A stretch of 64,000 nucleotides of DNA from Burkholderiaceae bacterium 16. Its GTDB lineage: Bacteria; Pseudomonadota; Gammaproteobacteria; Burkholderiales; Burkholderiaceae. Of the stretch, positions 10,175 through 19,843 are shown piece after piece. The position numbers were made by a program, and so were the translations under genes. The notes beneath the pieces are model-generated. The model had not been told where the DNA came from. It saw nothing but the letters and a program-made list of their open reading frames with translations, and ran no database searches. Position 1 is the stretch's first letter, and the number at the start of each line of letters is the position of its first letter. The stretch covers positions 36,212 through 100,211 of the forward strand of contig JYOD01000124.1 of the NCBI GenBank assembly GCA_000955785.1. Direction: 5' to 3'.

Positions 10175-10244
10175 GAAAAAAGGGCCATCCGCCGCAGGAT
10201 TCGGCGCGCAATAGCGCTGCCAAATCCGCTGCGGCGGATGACCC
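10175..10244 (-). terminator. Intrinsic terminator forming the expression platform of the glycine riboswitch
   Basis: Read on the minus strand, GGGTCATCCGCCGCAGCGGAT pairs with ATCCTGCGGCGGATGGCCC (imperfectly, with an extended inner stem around GCGC), followed at once by a run of T (10175-10181). This is a canonical rho-independent terminator placed between the second aptamer and gcvT. Its 5' arm begins right at the 3' edge of the second aptamer, so glycine binding can plausibly block its formation. Confidence 0.85.
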
Positions 10245-10245
10245 C

Positions 10246-10483
10246 TCTGTCCTCGATACCTGAGAGATTACAAGGCGGCCCCGGCTAAACAGGACCCAGG
10301 CCTTGCGCGCCCCTTCGGTGGGCACGCTCACCATTGATTCAGCAATGGCGGGTGCCGCTCTCCAGAGTACGGCGTGCATCGTGTGCATGTTGCAAGCCGA
10401 TCCGACCAGTCCATGGTGCCTGAGAGTTTTCGGGTGATACCCCTTCGGCGGCGCAAGATCTGCGCGCTCTCCCGGTCGGATGG
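10246..10483 (-). promoter_or_regulatory. Tandem glycine riboswitch (two aptamers)
   Basis: Aptamer 1 lies at about 10397-10483 and aptamer 2 at about 10246-10367, in that order on the minus strand. Both carry the class signature: GGGAGAG or GGAGAGC at the 5' side, a CGAAGGGG internal segment, and ACTCTCAGGCAC or TCTCTCAGGTAT at the 3' side, with the flanking P1 strands GGTCGGAT/ATCCGACC closing aptamer 1. A terminator follows immediately before gcvT. By analogy with known gcvT riboswitches this is a glycine-activated switch that keeps the cleavage system off when glycine is scarce. Confidence 0.93.
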
Positions 10484-10707
10484 CGCGACTCTACAGCCAG
10501 CCTCGGGGGCTTGTCAACGCGGGCGATTGCCGGGCTGGCCGGGAGGGCGGGGCGGCCTGCGGGCATGTTAACATCTGCGGCTCCGATGGCTTTTCCTGTG
10601 CCGCAGGCTTCACCCGTGGCCGCGCATGTGCTGCCCATGTGCCGCGCGGAGCCTCGCGCCCGCCCTTGCCGGACATCCCGCCACCCAGCCTCACCACCAG
10701 CCCTCGC

Positions 10708-12801
<2,094 letters not shown>

Positions 12802-12991
12802 CCGGCGCCGGACGTACAAAGCCCGAACCTACACAGCCGATACATTGCCCTACAAGCGGGACAAGACCCCGGCCTGATGCCGCATTACCATTGATCGTGC
12901 CCGGGCTGTCGTTCTGGTCCGGGCGCCGCACTGCTTCGTCCCTTCGGAGTGGGGTGGCCGGGCCGTGATGCCCGACTTCTTCCCTGTTACG

Positions 12992-13026
12992 CGCCTCCGT
13001 ACTTTAGTGTCCGGGGGCGTTTTTTT
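12992..13026 (+). terminator. Intrinsic terminator downstream of the helicase gene
   Basis: CGCCTCCG and CGGGGGCG (one G-T pair) form an eight-pair stem around a 12-base loop, followed by seven T residues. It lies about 190 bases after the helicase stop codon, and no gene is seen in between, so the transcript probably has a long 3' end. Confidence 0.75.
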
Positions 13027-13048
13027 GATGGGCAGGACCGGGGCTGCC

Positions 13049-13831
13049 TCAGGTTCGCGCGATACCTATCGTGAACTCGCCCTCCAGCGTGCCGGCCGCA
13101 TCCTGCAAGCGGTGCACCCGCACCAGGCCGGGATGCGCGCCGGCAATCGGGTCCTGGCTGTTCCGGTACGGCGAGGCGCCGCGAGCACGATAAGCGGGGT
13201 GGCCGAGGAGCACTTCGCGGTTCAGCGCCTCGTCAAAGAACATCTGGGAGGTCAGCACCTCCTCTTTGCCGACATGGATCTTCAGATGGATATGCACCGC
13301 GCGCGGCGCGTACCAGCCGGGGTAGATCGTCAGGAACTGTGCGCTGCCATCGGCTCCGGTGGGTTGCACGCCCCGCAGGAAACGAGCGGCGCTGGTGGGC
13401 GCAGCGTGCATGCTGCCTTCTTCCCGCCCTGGCCCGGCACCACCCCCGGGCGGTGGTATGCGGTCTCCCCGCGCACCGGGGGGCGGCGGCATGCCGGCCT
13501 GGTCATAGCCGCTATAGCTGCCGCCGGCATCGCAGTGCCAGATGCTGGCCAGCGCGCCGGCCACCGGCGCGCAGCCGCGGTCGGTATCCACCACGACCAG
13601 CCGCAGTCGAAGCAACTGGCCCGGCCGGCCATCGCGGATATCGCTGCGCATCAGCGCCTGGTCAATATAGAAAGGGCCCTCGGTCAGTGCCGGCGTAAGC
13701 AGGCAGGCGGCCGGCGCGGACTGCGCGGCGGCATCGCCCGCCAGTCCGATCAGGCCCGCGCCGAGCGAGCCGCCCAGCACACCGCCGAGAAAGCGGCGGC
13801 GGCTGCCGGGGGAGTCATGCTCACTTCGCAT
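13049..13831 (-). CDS. Twin-arginine-exported intradiol ring-cleavage dioxygenase-like protein
   Basis: This 260-residue protein starts with a twin-arginine signal (SRRRFLGGVLGG ... GDAAAQSA), so it should fold in the cytoplasm and be exported. The mature part is an intradiol dioxygenase domain: LTEGPFYID, ASIWHCDAGGSYSGY, then IYPGWYAPRAVHIHLKIHV, which supplies the tyrosine and two histidines of the non-heme iron(III) site. A Pro/Gly-rich insertion (PPPPGARGDRIPPPGGG) interrupts the domain. Exported members of the family exist, but their substrates are unknown. AAGGAG precedes ATG 13831. It overlaps the upstream LTxxQ-like gene by 11 bases, implying translational coupling. Confidence 0.85.
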   Translation of the reverse strand: MRSEHDSPGSRRRFLGGVLGGSLGAGLIGLAGDAAAQSAPAACLLTPALTEGPFYIDQALMRSDIRDGRPGQLLRLRLVVVDTDRGCAPVAGALASIWHCDAGGSYSGYDQAGMPPPPGARGDRIPPPGGGAGPGREEGSMHAAPTSAARFLRGVQPTGADGSAQFLTIYPGWYAPRAVHIHLKIHVGKEEVLTSQMFFDEALNREVLLGHPAYRARGASPYRNSQDPIAGAHPGLVRVHRLQDAAGTLEGEFTIGIART

Positions 13832-14453
13832 CGTGTGCTCCTTGTAGGTGAGGTCCCGCAGCACCGGGTACGTTGCCCGGGCCATCCGCGCCGAAGGCGC
13901 AGGGCATGGGCGCGGACCCATGCGGGGGCATCGCGCCGCCGGCGAAGAGGCCAGGCAACCCGCCCGGCCCCGGCCAGCGGCCCGCTTCCGGCATGGCGCG
14001 CAGGCGTTTGCGCTGGCCGGCATCCAGGCTTTCGTCAAAGGCGATCCAGCGGTCGCGCACGGCGCGGCGGTCCTTGTCGAACGCGTCGTGCAGGCGGTCT
14101 TCGCGCTCCGCCCGGGCGCGCAGCGACGGCTCCGGCGCATTGGCCGTGCCGGTGGCATCGGACTGTCCCTCCTCGCGGATAAAGCGCGCCCGCAGTTCCA
14201 GTGCATGCGCATGCGCCTCGCGAGCGGCGGCGCGGGCGGCTTGCCAGAGGGCGGTCTGCGCCGGCGTGAGTGCCAGCGCGTCACGCAGCGCGTCGGGCGA
14301 GCCTGGCCGGCCAGGCCCGGCCGTGGCCGGCGCGCCGGTCTGCAGCGCATGGGCGGGCAAGGCCAGCGCGCACGCTGCGCACAGCGCGGCAAGCGATAGC
14401 AGGGCGCGGATTGAGGGTAACAAGCGGGGTAAAAAGGTTTGTGGCTGGGTCAT
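13821..14453 (-). CDS. Periplasmic LTxxQ-like (Spy/CpxP-type) helical protein
   Basis: The protein has 210 residues. A signal peptide (SLAALCAACALALPAHALQ) is followed by a mature chain rich in Ala, Arg and Glu. It contains ALTPAQTALWQAARAAAREA, resembling the LTxxQ repeat of Spy/CpxP chaperone-like stress proteins, and a second amphipathic helix ending in DESLDAGQRKRLRAM, which resembles the second repeat. The C-terminus is Pro/Gly-rich (GPGGLPGLFAGGAMPPHGS). GGAG precedes ATG 14453. It is divergent from the OmpR-type regulator and sensor kinase, the arrangement of cpxP with cpxRA, and overlaps the exported dioxygenase. Family assignment rests on weak motifs. Confidence 0.6.
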   Translation of the reverse strand: MTQPQTFLPRLLPSIRALLSLAALCAACALALPAHALQTGAPATAGPGRPGSPDALRDALALTPAQTALWQAARAAAREAHAHALELRARFIREEGQSDATGTANAPEPSLRARAEREDRLHDAFDKDRRAVRDRWIAFDESLDAGQRKRLRAMPEAGRWPGPGGLPGLFAGGAMPPHGSAPMPCAFGADGPGNVPGAAGPHLQGAHDAK

Positions 14454-14645
14454 GGGAATCTCCGTGGAAGTCCTGCGGGGAGAGGCCCGGGCCGCCGACA
14501 CCATGCGGATGGCTCAAGCATAGCGGGGCGCCGGGCCGCCGGTGCGGGCCTGCCGGGTGCAAAGCGGCGGGTTGGCGACATGCCATCTTAAAAAGCCAGG
14601 CCCCCGTTTGCTTGAGCGCTTGGTCAGCGCGCCGAAGCAATGCCG

Positions 14646-14696
14646 TACAAAGCGGGCCGCCGGGCGGCTGGCTTTGTATCGCGCCTGATACAAAGC
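14646..14696. promoter_or_regulatory. Palindromic operator between the LTxxQ-like gene and the two-component genes
   Basis: The 10-base arms GCTTTGTATC (14671-14680) and GATACAAAGC (14687-14696) are exact complements around a six-base spacer. A third copy of the half-site, TACAAAGCGG, lies at 14646-14655, repeating in direct orientation the one at 14689-14698, and a weaker GCAAAGCGG is at 14559-14567. The 397-base gap between the divergent genes holds no other feature I can support. The array is a good candidate for the binding site of the adjacent response regulator, controlling both directions. Confidence 0.55.
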
Positions 14697-14850
14697 GGCC
14701 ACAACGCGCCTATCAGGGCGCAACGCCGGGCTGGTAGAGTGAATCCCTGGCGGCGGCCGCTGTCCGACCGAGCCCGATTCCCCCCCGATTCGACGCAAAC
14801 CTGCCGCGAACTCCGCTGCAAACCGCCGCAATAGCCTCCTGCGAAACCCG

Positions 14851-15582
14851 ATGGATCTTTCCCCCGCTACGCCCTTGCACTTGCTGATCGTCGACGACGA
14901 TCCACAGATACGCTCCATGCTGGCCGAATACCTCGCCACCTTCGGCATCGAAGCCGATGGCGCGGAGGGTGGTGCCGCCATGCGCGCCGCGCTGGCCGTG
15001 CGCGACTACGACCTGCTGGTGCTCGACCTCTCCCTGCCCGGCGAAAACGGCCTGGCGCTTTGCCGCGAAATCCGCGAGCGTGGCGACTTGCCGGTGATCA
15101 TGCTCACCGCGCGCACCGAACTGGCCGACCGCGTGGTCGGGCTGGAGGTGGGCGCCGACGACTATGTCACCAAGCCCTTCGAGATGCGCGAACTGGTGGC
15201 GCGCATCCACACCGTACTGCGCCGCAGCCGGGGCGGCGGCGTGAAGCGCCCCCCGGCGGTGGGCGGCCATGAGCTGCGATTTGGCCACTGGCGCCTCAAT
15301 GCCACGCTGCGGCAACTGGTGGACGGCGAGGACACCGTGGTGCCCTTGTCCAATGCCGAGTTCCGCCTGCTGCTGGCGTTTATCGAACACCCGAACCGCG
15401 TGCTCGACCGCGAACTGCTGATCAACCAGGCGCGTGGCCGCGATCTCGATGTCTTCGACCGCAGCATCGACCTGCTGGTCTCGCGCCTGCGCCAGAAGCT
15501 GCGCGACGACCCGCGCGACCCGGCGCTGATCCGTACCGTCCGAGGCGAAGGCTATGTCTTTACCGGCACCGTCGAAGGCTGA
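14851..15582 (+). CDS. OmpR/PhoB-family response regulator
   Basis: The protein has 243 residues. The receiver domain (about 10-125) has the acidic pocket VDDDP at 15-18, the phosphorylation site Asp59 in LLVLDLSLPGENG, the T-loop MLTART and KPFEMRELVARI. A winged-helix effector domain follows (about 145-240) with LSNAEFRLLLAFIEHPNRVL, SIDLLVSRLRQKL and the final IRTVRGEGYVF. It overlaps the sensor kinase start by 29 bases, so the two are co-translated. The signal is not known. Its position opposite a Spy/CpxP-like gene suggests an envelope-stress role. Confidence 0.95.
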   Translation: MDLSPATPLHLLIVDDDPQIRSMLAEYLATFGIEADGAEGGAAMRAALAVRDYDLLVLDLSLPGENGLALCREIRERGDLPVIMLTARTELADRVVGLEVGADDYVTKPFEMRELVARIHTVLRRSRGGGVKRPPAVGGHELRFGHWRLNATLRQLVDGEDTVVPLSNAEFRLLLAFIEHPNRVLDRELLINQARGRDLDVFDRSIDLLVSRLRQKLRDDPRDPALIRTVRGEGYVFTGTVEG

Positions 15583-16717
15583 GCGCCCGGCCTGGGTGGC
15601 CCGCCATGACTCCATGTTCATCCGCCTGTTCCTGGTGATGGCGGCGATCATGCTGGCCGTGCACCTGCTCGGCGTCACGGTCATCGAGAGCATTTTTCCT
15701 CACCCCGGGCACAGCGGATTCACTTTCGTCCCCGGCGGCGAGCCTCCGCCCCCACCGCCGGGCGAACCAGGCCGCGGGGGAGTCCCCCCATCCGGCGCCG
15801 AAGCGGGCACGGGCAGCAGCAAAGGCGGTCCGCCGCCGCCACGCCGGCCGCGCGGCAGCCGTGGCTTTGGCCCGCCCCGGCTGGGGCTGCTGTTCCAGCT
15901 TGCCGCCATCGTGGCTGCGTCGTGGGTGGGGGCGCGCCTGCTGGCCAGGCCCGTCCAGCGCCTTGCCAGCAGCGCCGGCCGGCTGGCCCAGGACGTGCAC
16001 GCGCCGCCGCTGGACGAGGACAGCGGCCCGGCCGAGGCCCGCGACGCCGCCAAAGCCTTCAACCATATGCAGCAGCGCATCCGCACCCAGCTGGCGCAGC
16101 AATCGCGTTTCCTGGCCGCGGTGTCCCACGACCTGCGCACGCCGCTGACGCGCATGAGCCTGCGTATCGAAGGGGTCGACGACAACCAGGTGCGCTATCG
16201 CCTGCGCCAGGACCTTGCCGAGATGAACGGGCTGATCGATGCCACGCTGTATTATCTGCGCGAGCGCGACGGCGCCGCCGCGCCGCGCCAGCGGGTGGAT
16301 GTGCATGCCCTGTTGCAGGCGGTGGTGGACGACGCCACGGAGATTGGCCAGGACCTCAGCCTGTCCGGCGGCGCCGAGCCCTTGCTGGCCTATCCGGCCG
16401 AACTGCGCCGGGCCGTGGTCAACCTGGTGGAAAACGCGCACCGCTACGGCGGCAGCGCGCGCATCGCGCTGGCCGACAGCGCCGAGCGCGTGGTCATCGA
16501 CGTCTGCGACGACGGCCCCGGCATTCCGCCGGAAGAAATGGCGCGCGTGCTGGAGCCGTTCTACCGGCTCGAATCCTCGCGCAACCGCGCCACCGGCGGG
16601 GTCGGCATGGGCCTGTCGATCGCCGCGGATATCGTCTCGCGCCACGGTGGCGAACTGAGCCTGGCCAACCGGCCGGAGGGCGGGCTGCGCGTGCGGATCG
16701 TGCTGCCGCGAGCCTGA
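15554..16717 (+). CDS. Sensor histidine kinase with a short proline-rich periplasmic region
   Basis: This 387-residue kinase has a first membrane helix at about 22-45 and a second at about 110-130. Between them is a periplasmic loop of only about 60 residues, made largely of Pro and Gly (GGEPPPPPPGEPGRGG). A HAMP region follows (LLARPVQRLASSAGRLA), then His192 in AAVSHDLRTPLTR and the ATPase motifs NLVENAHRYG, DDGPGIPPEEM and GGVGMGLSIAADI. ATG 15554 lies inside the regulator gene with GAAGG nearby; ATG 15614 is an alternative start. The short loop is unlikely to hold a folded sensor domain, so sensing may use a partner such as the divergent periplasmic protein. Confidence 0.93.
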   Translation: MSLPAPSKAERPAWVARHDSMFIRLFLVMAAIMLAVHLLGVTVIESIFPHPGHSGFTFVPGGEPPPPPPGEPGRGGVPPSGAEAGTGSSKGGPPPPRRPRGSRGFGPPRLGLLFQLAAIVAASWVGARLLARPVQRLASSAGRLAQDVHAPPLDEDSGPAEARDAAKAFNHMQQRIRTQLAQQSRFLAAVSHDLRTPLTRMSLRIEGVDDNQVRYRLRQDLAEMNGLIDATLYYLRERDGAAAPRQRVDVHALLQAVVDDATEIGQDLSLSGGAEPLLAYPAELRRAVVNLVENAHRYGGSARIALADSAERVVIDVCDDGPGIPPEEMARVLEPFYRLESSRNRATGGVGMGLSIAADIVSRHGGELSLANRPEGGLRVRIVLPRA

Positions 16718-16745
16718 GCGGCGGCTAGCGCGCGGCCGCTGCCAC

Positions 16746-17897
16746 TCAGCGGGCCGTTCCGCTGCCCATCGCGGCGAGCTGCACGTATTGCGAGCCGCGC
16801 GAGCCGCGCGTGAAATCCAGCACGAAATCGCCCACGTCGACGCGGGCCTGCAGGGCACGCCGCAGGTCGGCCGGCGTGGCGGCGCGCGGCGCGGACAACG
16901 CAGTCCGCACCAGCCAGGCCGCGCCGATGTAGCCAGCCAGCGTGGCGGGTGAAGCGGGCTCGTCCAGGTACTGCTTCATCCGGCCAACGTGCTCCTTGAC
17001 CACGCGCAGGGTCAGGTCCTGCGGACCCGGCGCAATCTGCGTCAGCACGATGCCGCCGTTATAGCCGGCGCCGAGGATCTCGCGCGCCGCCAGCGGGTTG
17101 ACCGCGGACAAGCCCACCAGGAAGCCGTACCACCCCCGCGCGGCCAGCGCACGGCCGAGATTGCCGTAGGCCAGCGTGTCGCCAGCCACGATCACCGTCG
17201 CCGGGCGCGCCGCGGCGATGCGCGCCGCCGCCGCGCCGCCGTCGTTGCCCTTGCCGGCTTCCAGCGTCAGCGCTTGCAGGCCAGGCTCCTGCTCCAGCTG
17301 GCGCCGCCACGGCGTGCCGGCGGCCAGGCTGCCGGCAGCGAAATCCGGCGCCACGGCCAACGCCAGCTGCTTGAGCCCGTAGCTGCGCAACTGGTGAATC
17401 GCCGCATCCAGTTCGGCGCGGTAGTCGGCCCGCGTGTACCAGACATGATCGGCCGCAAGCGACAGCCCCGATAAGGGCGCGACGATCTGCACGCCGCGCC
17501 GGGCCAGCTCGGGCGAAGCGGCCAGCACCGGCAACAAGGCGTCGCTGGGACCGAACAGGAGTTCGGCGCGCTCGCCGTCGACCAGCGACAGCGCCTGCGC
17601 GGTGGCCGCGCGCGGATCGGTTTCGACTTCCCGCACCACGTGCACTATGCGCGGCTCGCGCGCGCCGGCGTTGGCCGCGTCGAACATGACCTTGGCGCCG
17701 GCCAGGTAGTCGCGCGCGAGATCGGCCTGCGCGCCGCCGCGATCCACCAGGTGGCCAATCACCAGCGGGCGTCGCGGGGGCGACTGCGCCAGCAGCGTGG
17801 CGGGCGCCAGCAGAGCGCTGCCGAGGGCAGCCAGCAGGCGGCGGCGCGGCAGTTGTGGCGCGTAATGCGCCTGCGCAATCAGGGGAGAAGCGTGCAT
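16746..17897 (-). CDS. Branched-chain-amino-acid-type (Leu/Ile/Val fold) periplasmic binding protein
   Basis: A 383-residue periplasmic binding protein. It starts with a basic stretch and signal (PRRRLLAALGSALLAPATLLAQS), then shows the type I fold: RPLVIGHLVDRGG, DYLAGAKVMFDAANAGA, ELLFGPSDALLPVL, VAPLSGLSLAADHVWYTRA and TVIVAGDTLAYGNLG. No ABC transporter permease or ATPase genes are next to it. It could serve a transporter encoded elsewhere, or act as a sensor or chemoreceptor partner. It ends 28 bases from the convergent sensor kinase. ATG 17897 (MHASPLIAQ) gives a sensible leader; earlier in-frame starts would add a non-signal-like stretch. Confidence 0.8.
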   Translation of the reverse strand: MHASPLIAQAHYAPQLPRRRLLAALGSALLAPATLLAQSPPRRPLVIGHLVDRGGAQADLARDYLAGAKVMFDAANAGAREPRIVHVVREVETDPRAATAQALSLVDGERAELLFGPSDALLPVLAASPELARRGVQIVAPLSGLSLAADHVWYTRADYRAELDAAIHQLRSYGLKQLALAVAPDFAAGSLAAGTPWRRQLEQEPGLQALTLEAGKGNDGGAAAARIAAARPATVIVAGDTLAYGNLGRALAARGWYGFLVGLSAVNPLAAREILGAGYNGGIVLTQIAPGPQDLTLRVVKEHVGRMKQYLDEPASPATLAGYIGAAWLVRTALSAPRAATPADLRRALQARVDVGDFVLDFTRGSRGSQYVQLAAMGSGTAR

Positions 17898-18052
17898 GGG
17901 GGCCGAAGGGACGGATTGAACCGGGTGGATGGAAAGCCGGCAAGCGCGGGGCAGCCTATCCGCTCCAGGTGACGCTGGCATGACGCGGCGCACGCTTGTG
18001 ACGGCCTGGCCGCTGGTGGGCCGCCAAGGTCCCTGTTGTCATGGGCCACGAC

Positions 18053-18066
18053 TTGACGCCGGTCAA
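18053..18066 (+). promoter_or_regulatory. FNR-type box upstream of hemN
   Basis: TTGAC-GCCG-GTCAA is a perfect dyad matching the FNR/ANR half-site pattern TTGAC/T-N4-A/GTCAA. If it acts at the classical -41.5 position, transcription would begin near 18101, which is downstream of the ATG at 18093 and supports the ATG at 18126 as the start of hemN. Confidence 0.8.
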
Positions 18067-18125
18067 CGCGCGCAGGGGCTGCCCCCACTACGATGAGCCA
18101 TCCAATCCACCACGAAGGCCGCCCC

Positions 18126-19727
18126 ATGGCTGAGCTCGCCCGCGCCACCGCATCCGTCCCCGTTTCCATTGCCAGTCCGCCGAACACCTGCTCCGGCAAT
18201 TGCGGCGCCGCCTGCAAGAGCAAGCAGCCGGGCCGCGCCGCCTCGGCACCGGACCGGCATGCCTTGTCGGACTTCCGCGAACTGGCCGGCCGCATGGACA
18301 TCAACGGCCCGCGCTACACCTCCTACCCCACGGCGGACCGCTTCCATGGCGGCTTTGGCGAGCAGGACTACCGGCAGGCACTGGCCGAATGCGCGGCCAG
18401 CGCCGGCGTGGATGCCGGCCGGCAGCCGCCCTTGTCGCTCTATGTGCATGTGCCGTTTTGCGAGAACATCTGCTACTACTGCGGCTGCAACAAGATCATT
18501 ACCAAAGACCATCGCCGCAGCGCCCGCTATGTCGATTACCTGGCGCGCGAGATGGCGCTGGTGGCGCAACAACTCGGCGCGCGGCGCGAGGTGGTGCAAT
18601 CGCACTGGGGCGGCGGTACGCCGACCTTCCTCGATCCGGCGGAGATGCGCCGCGTGATGGATGCCTTGCACCAGCATTTCAACCTGCTCCCCGAGGGCGA
18701 GCACTCCATCGAGATCGACCCGCGCCGGATCGGCGACGCGCAGATGGCGCTGCTGGCCGAACTCGGCTTCAACCGCATCAGCCTGGGCGTGCAGGATTTC
18801 GATGCCGAGGTGCAGCAAGCGATCCACCGCGTGCAATCGCAGGCCGAAACCCGGACAGTGGTCGACGCCGCGCGCCGGCTCGGCTTCCGCTCGGTCAGCA
18901 TGGACCTGATCTACGGCCTGCCGCACCAGACCACGGCGCGTTTTGCCGCCACCGTGGAGCAAGTGCTGGCGATGCGCCCGGACCGGCTCTCCGTGTATAG
19001 CTATGCGCACCTGCCGCACGTGTTCAAGCCCCAGCGGCGCATCGACGAGCGCGCGCTGCCGGCGCCCGCCGAAAAACTCGACATCCTGGTCGGCACCATC
19101 GAACAGCTCACCGCCGCGGGCTATGTCTACATCGGCATGGATCACTTCGCGCTGCCGGACGACGCGCTCGCCGTGGCCCAGCGCGAGGGCCGGCTGCAGC
19201 GCAACTTTCAGGGCTATTCCACCCACGCCGGCTATGACCAGCTTGGATTTGGCGTCTCGTCGATCGGCGCGGTGGCGGGCCGCTATGTACAGAACGCGCG
19301 CACGCTGGACGATTATTACCGCGTGCTCGACGGCGGCGTGCTGCCGGTGATGCGCGGCTTCGCCATGCGCGATGAAGATCACTTGCGGCGTGAGGTCATC
19401 GGTGCATTGATGTGCAACGGCGTGCTCGATATTGCAGCGGTGGAAGCCCGGCATCGCATCGACTTTGCCGCGCACTTCGCTGGCGAGATGGTGGACCTGG
19501 CGCGGCTCGCCGGGGAAGGCCTTGTGCGATGCGAGCCCGGCCGCATCGAAGTGACCCCGCTGGGCCGCTTGCTGGTGCGCCGGCTGGCGATGGTCTTCGA
19601 TGGCTTCCTGCGTGAAGACGCGCGGCGGGCTGCGGACGCGATGCCGGCAGTGGCACCAGCGGGAACCCCGAGCGCTGATGCGGGTACGCCGCTACCGGCG
19701 CCGCTGCGCTACTCGCGCGTAGTCTGA
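18126..19727 (+). CDS. hemN: Oxygen-independent coproporphyrinogen III dehydrogenase
   Basis: A radical-SAM enzyme that converts coproporphyrinogen III to protoporphyrinogen IX in anaerobic heme synthesis. The cluster cysteines are Cys112, Cys116 and Cys119 in FCENICYYCGC, followed by the typical GGGTPTFLDP, SIEIDPR, NRISLGVQDF and DLIYGLPHQT blocks and a C-terminal HemN domain. Length is 533 residues, against about 457 in E. coli: there is an extra N-terminal stretch with Cys22, Cys26 and Cys30 (TCSGNCGAACKSK) and a Pro/Ala-rich C-terminal tail. ATG 18126 is preferred because GAAGG lies upstream and the FNR box geometry fits; ATG 18093 is the alternative. Confidence 0.95.
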   Translation: MAELARATASVPVSIASPPNTCSGNCGAACKSKQPGRAASAPDRHALSDFRELAGRMDINGPRYTSYPTADRFHGGFGEQDYRQALAECAASAGVDAGRQPPLSLYVHVPFCENICYYCGCNKIITKDHRRSARYVDYLAREMALVAQQLGARREVVQSHWGGGTPTFLDPAEMRRVMDALHQHFNLLPEGEHSIEIDPRRIGDAQMALLAELGFNRISLGVQDFDAEVQQAIHRVQSQAETRTVVDAARRLGFRSVSMDLIYGLPHQTTARFAATVEQVLAMRPDRLSVYSYAHLPHVFKPQRRIDERALPAPAEKLDILVGTIEQLTAAGYVYIGMDHFALPDDALAVAQREGRLQRNFQGYSTHAGYDQLGFGVSSIGAVAGRYVQNARTLDDYYRVLDGGVLPVMRGFAMRDEDHLRREVIGALMCNGVLDIAAVEARHRIDFAAHFAGEMVDLARLAGEGLVRCEPGRIEVTPLGRLLVRRLAMVFDGFLREDARRAADAMPAVAPAGTPSADAGTPLPAPLRYSRVV

Positions 19728-19754
19728 GCCACTGACGCCTGGCACCAGGCAAAC

Positions 19755-19784
19755 AAAAAGCCCGCGGCACGCCGCGGGCTTTTT
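19755..19784. terminator. Bidirectional terminator between hemN and the cytochrome gene
   Basis: CCCGCGGC and GCCGCGGG form an eight-pair stem around a two-base gap. It is flanked by AAAAAG on the left and CTTTTT on the right, so it works as an intrinsic terminator for hemN and, in reverse, for the convergent cytochrome c gene. Confidence 0.88.
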
Positions 19785-19843
19785 GTCCCCCGGGTCCGTT
19801 CCACCGCTTGCGCCGTGGTGGCCCCGGGATGATTTCCGGCAGG

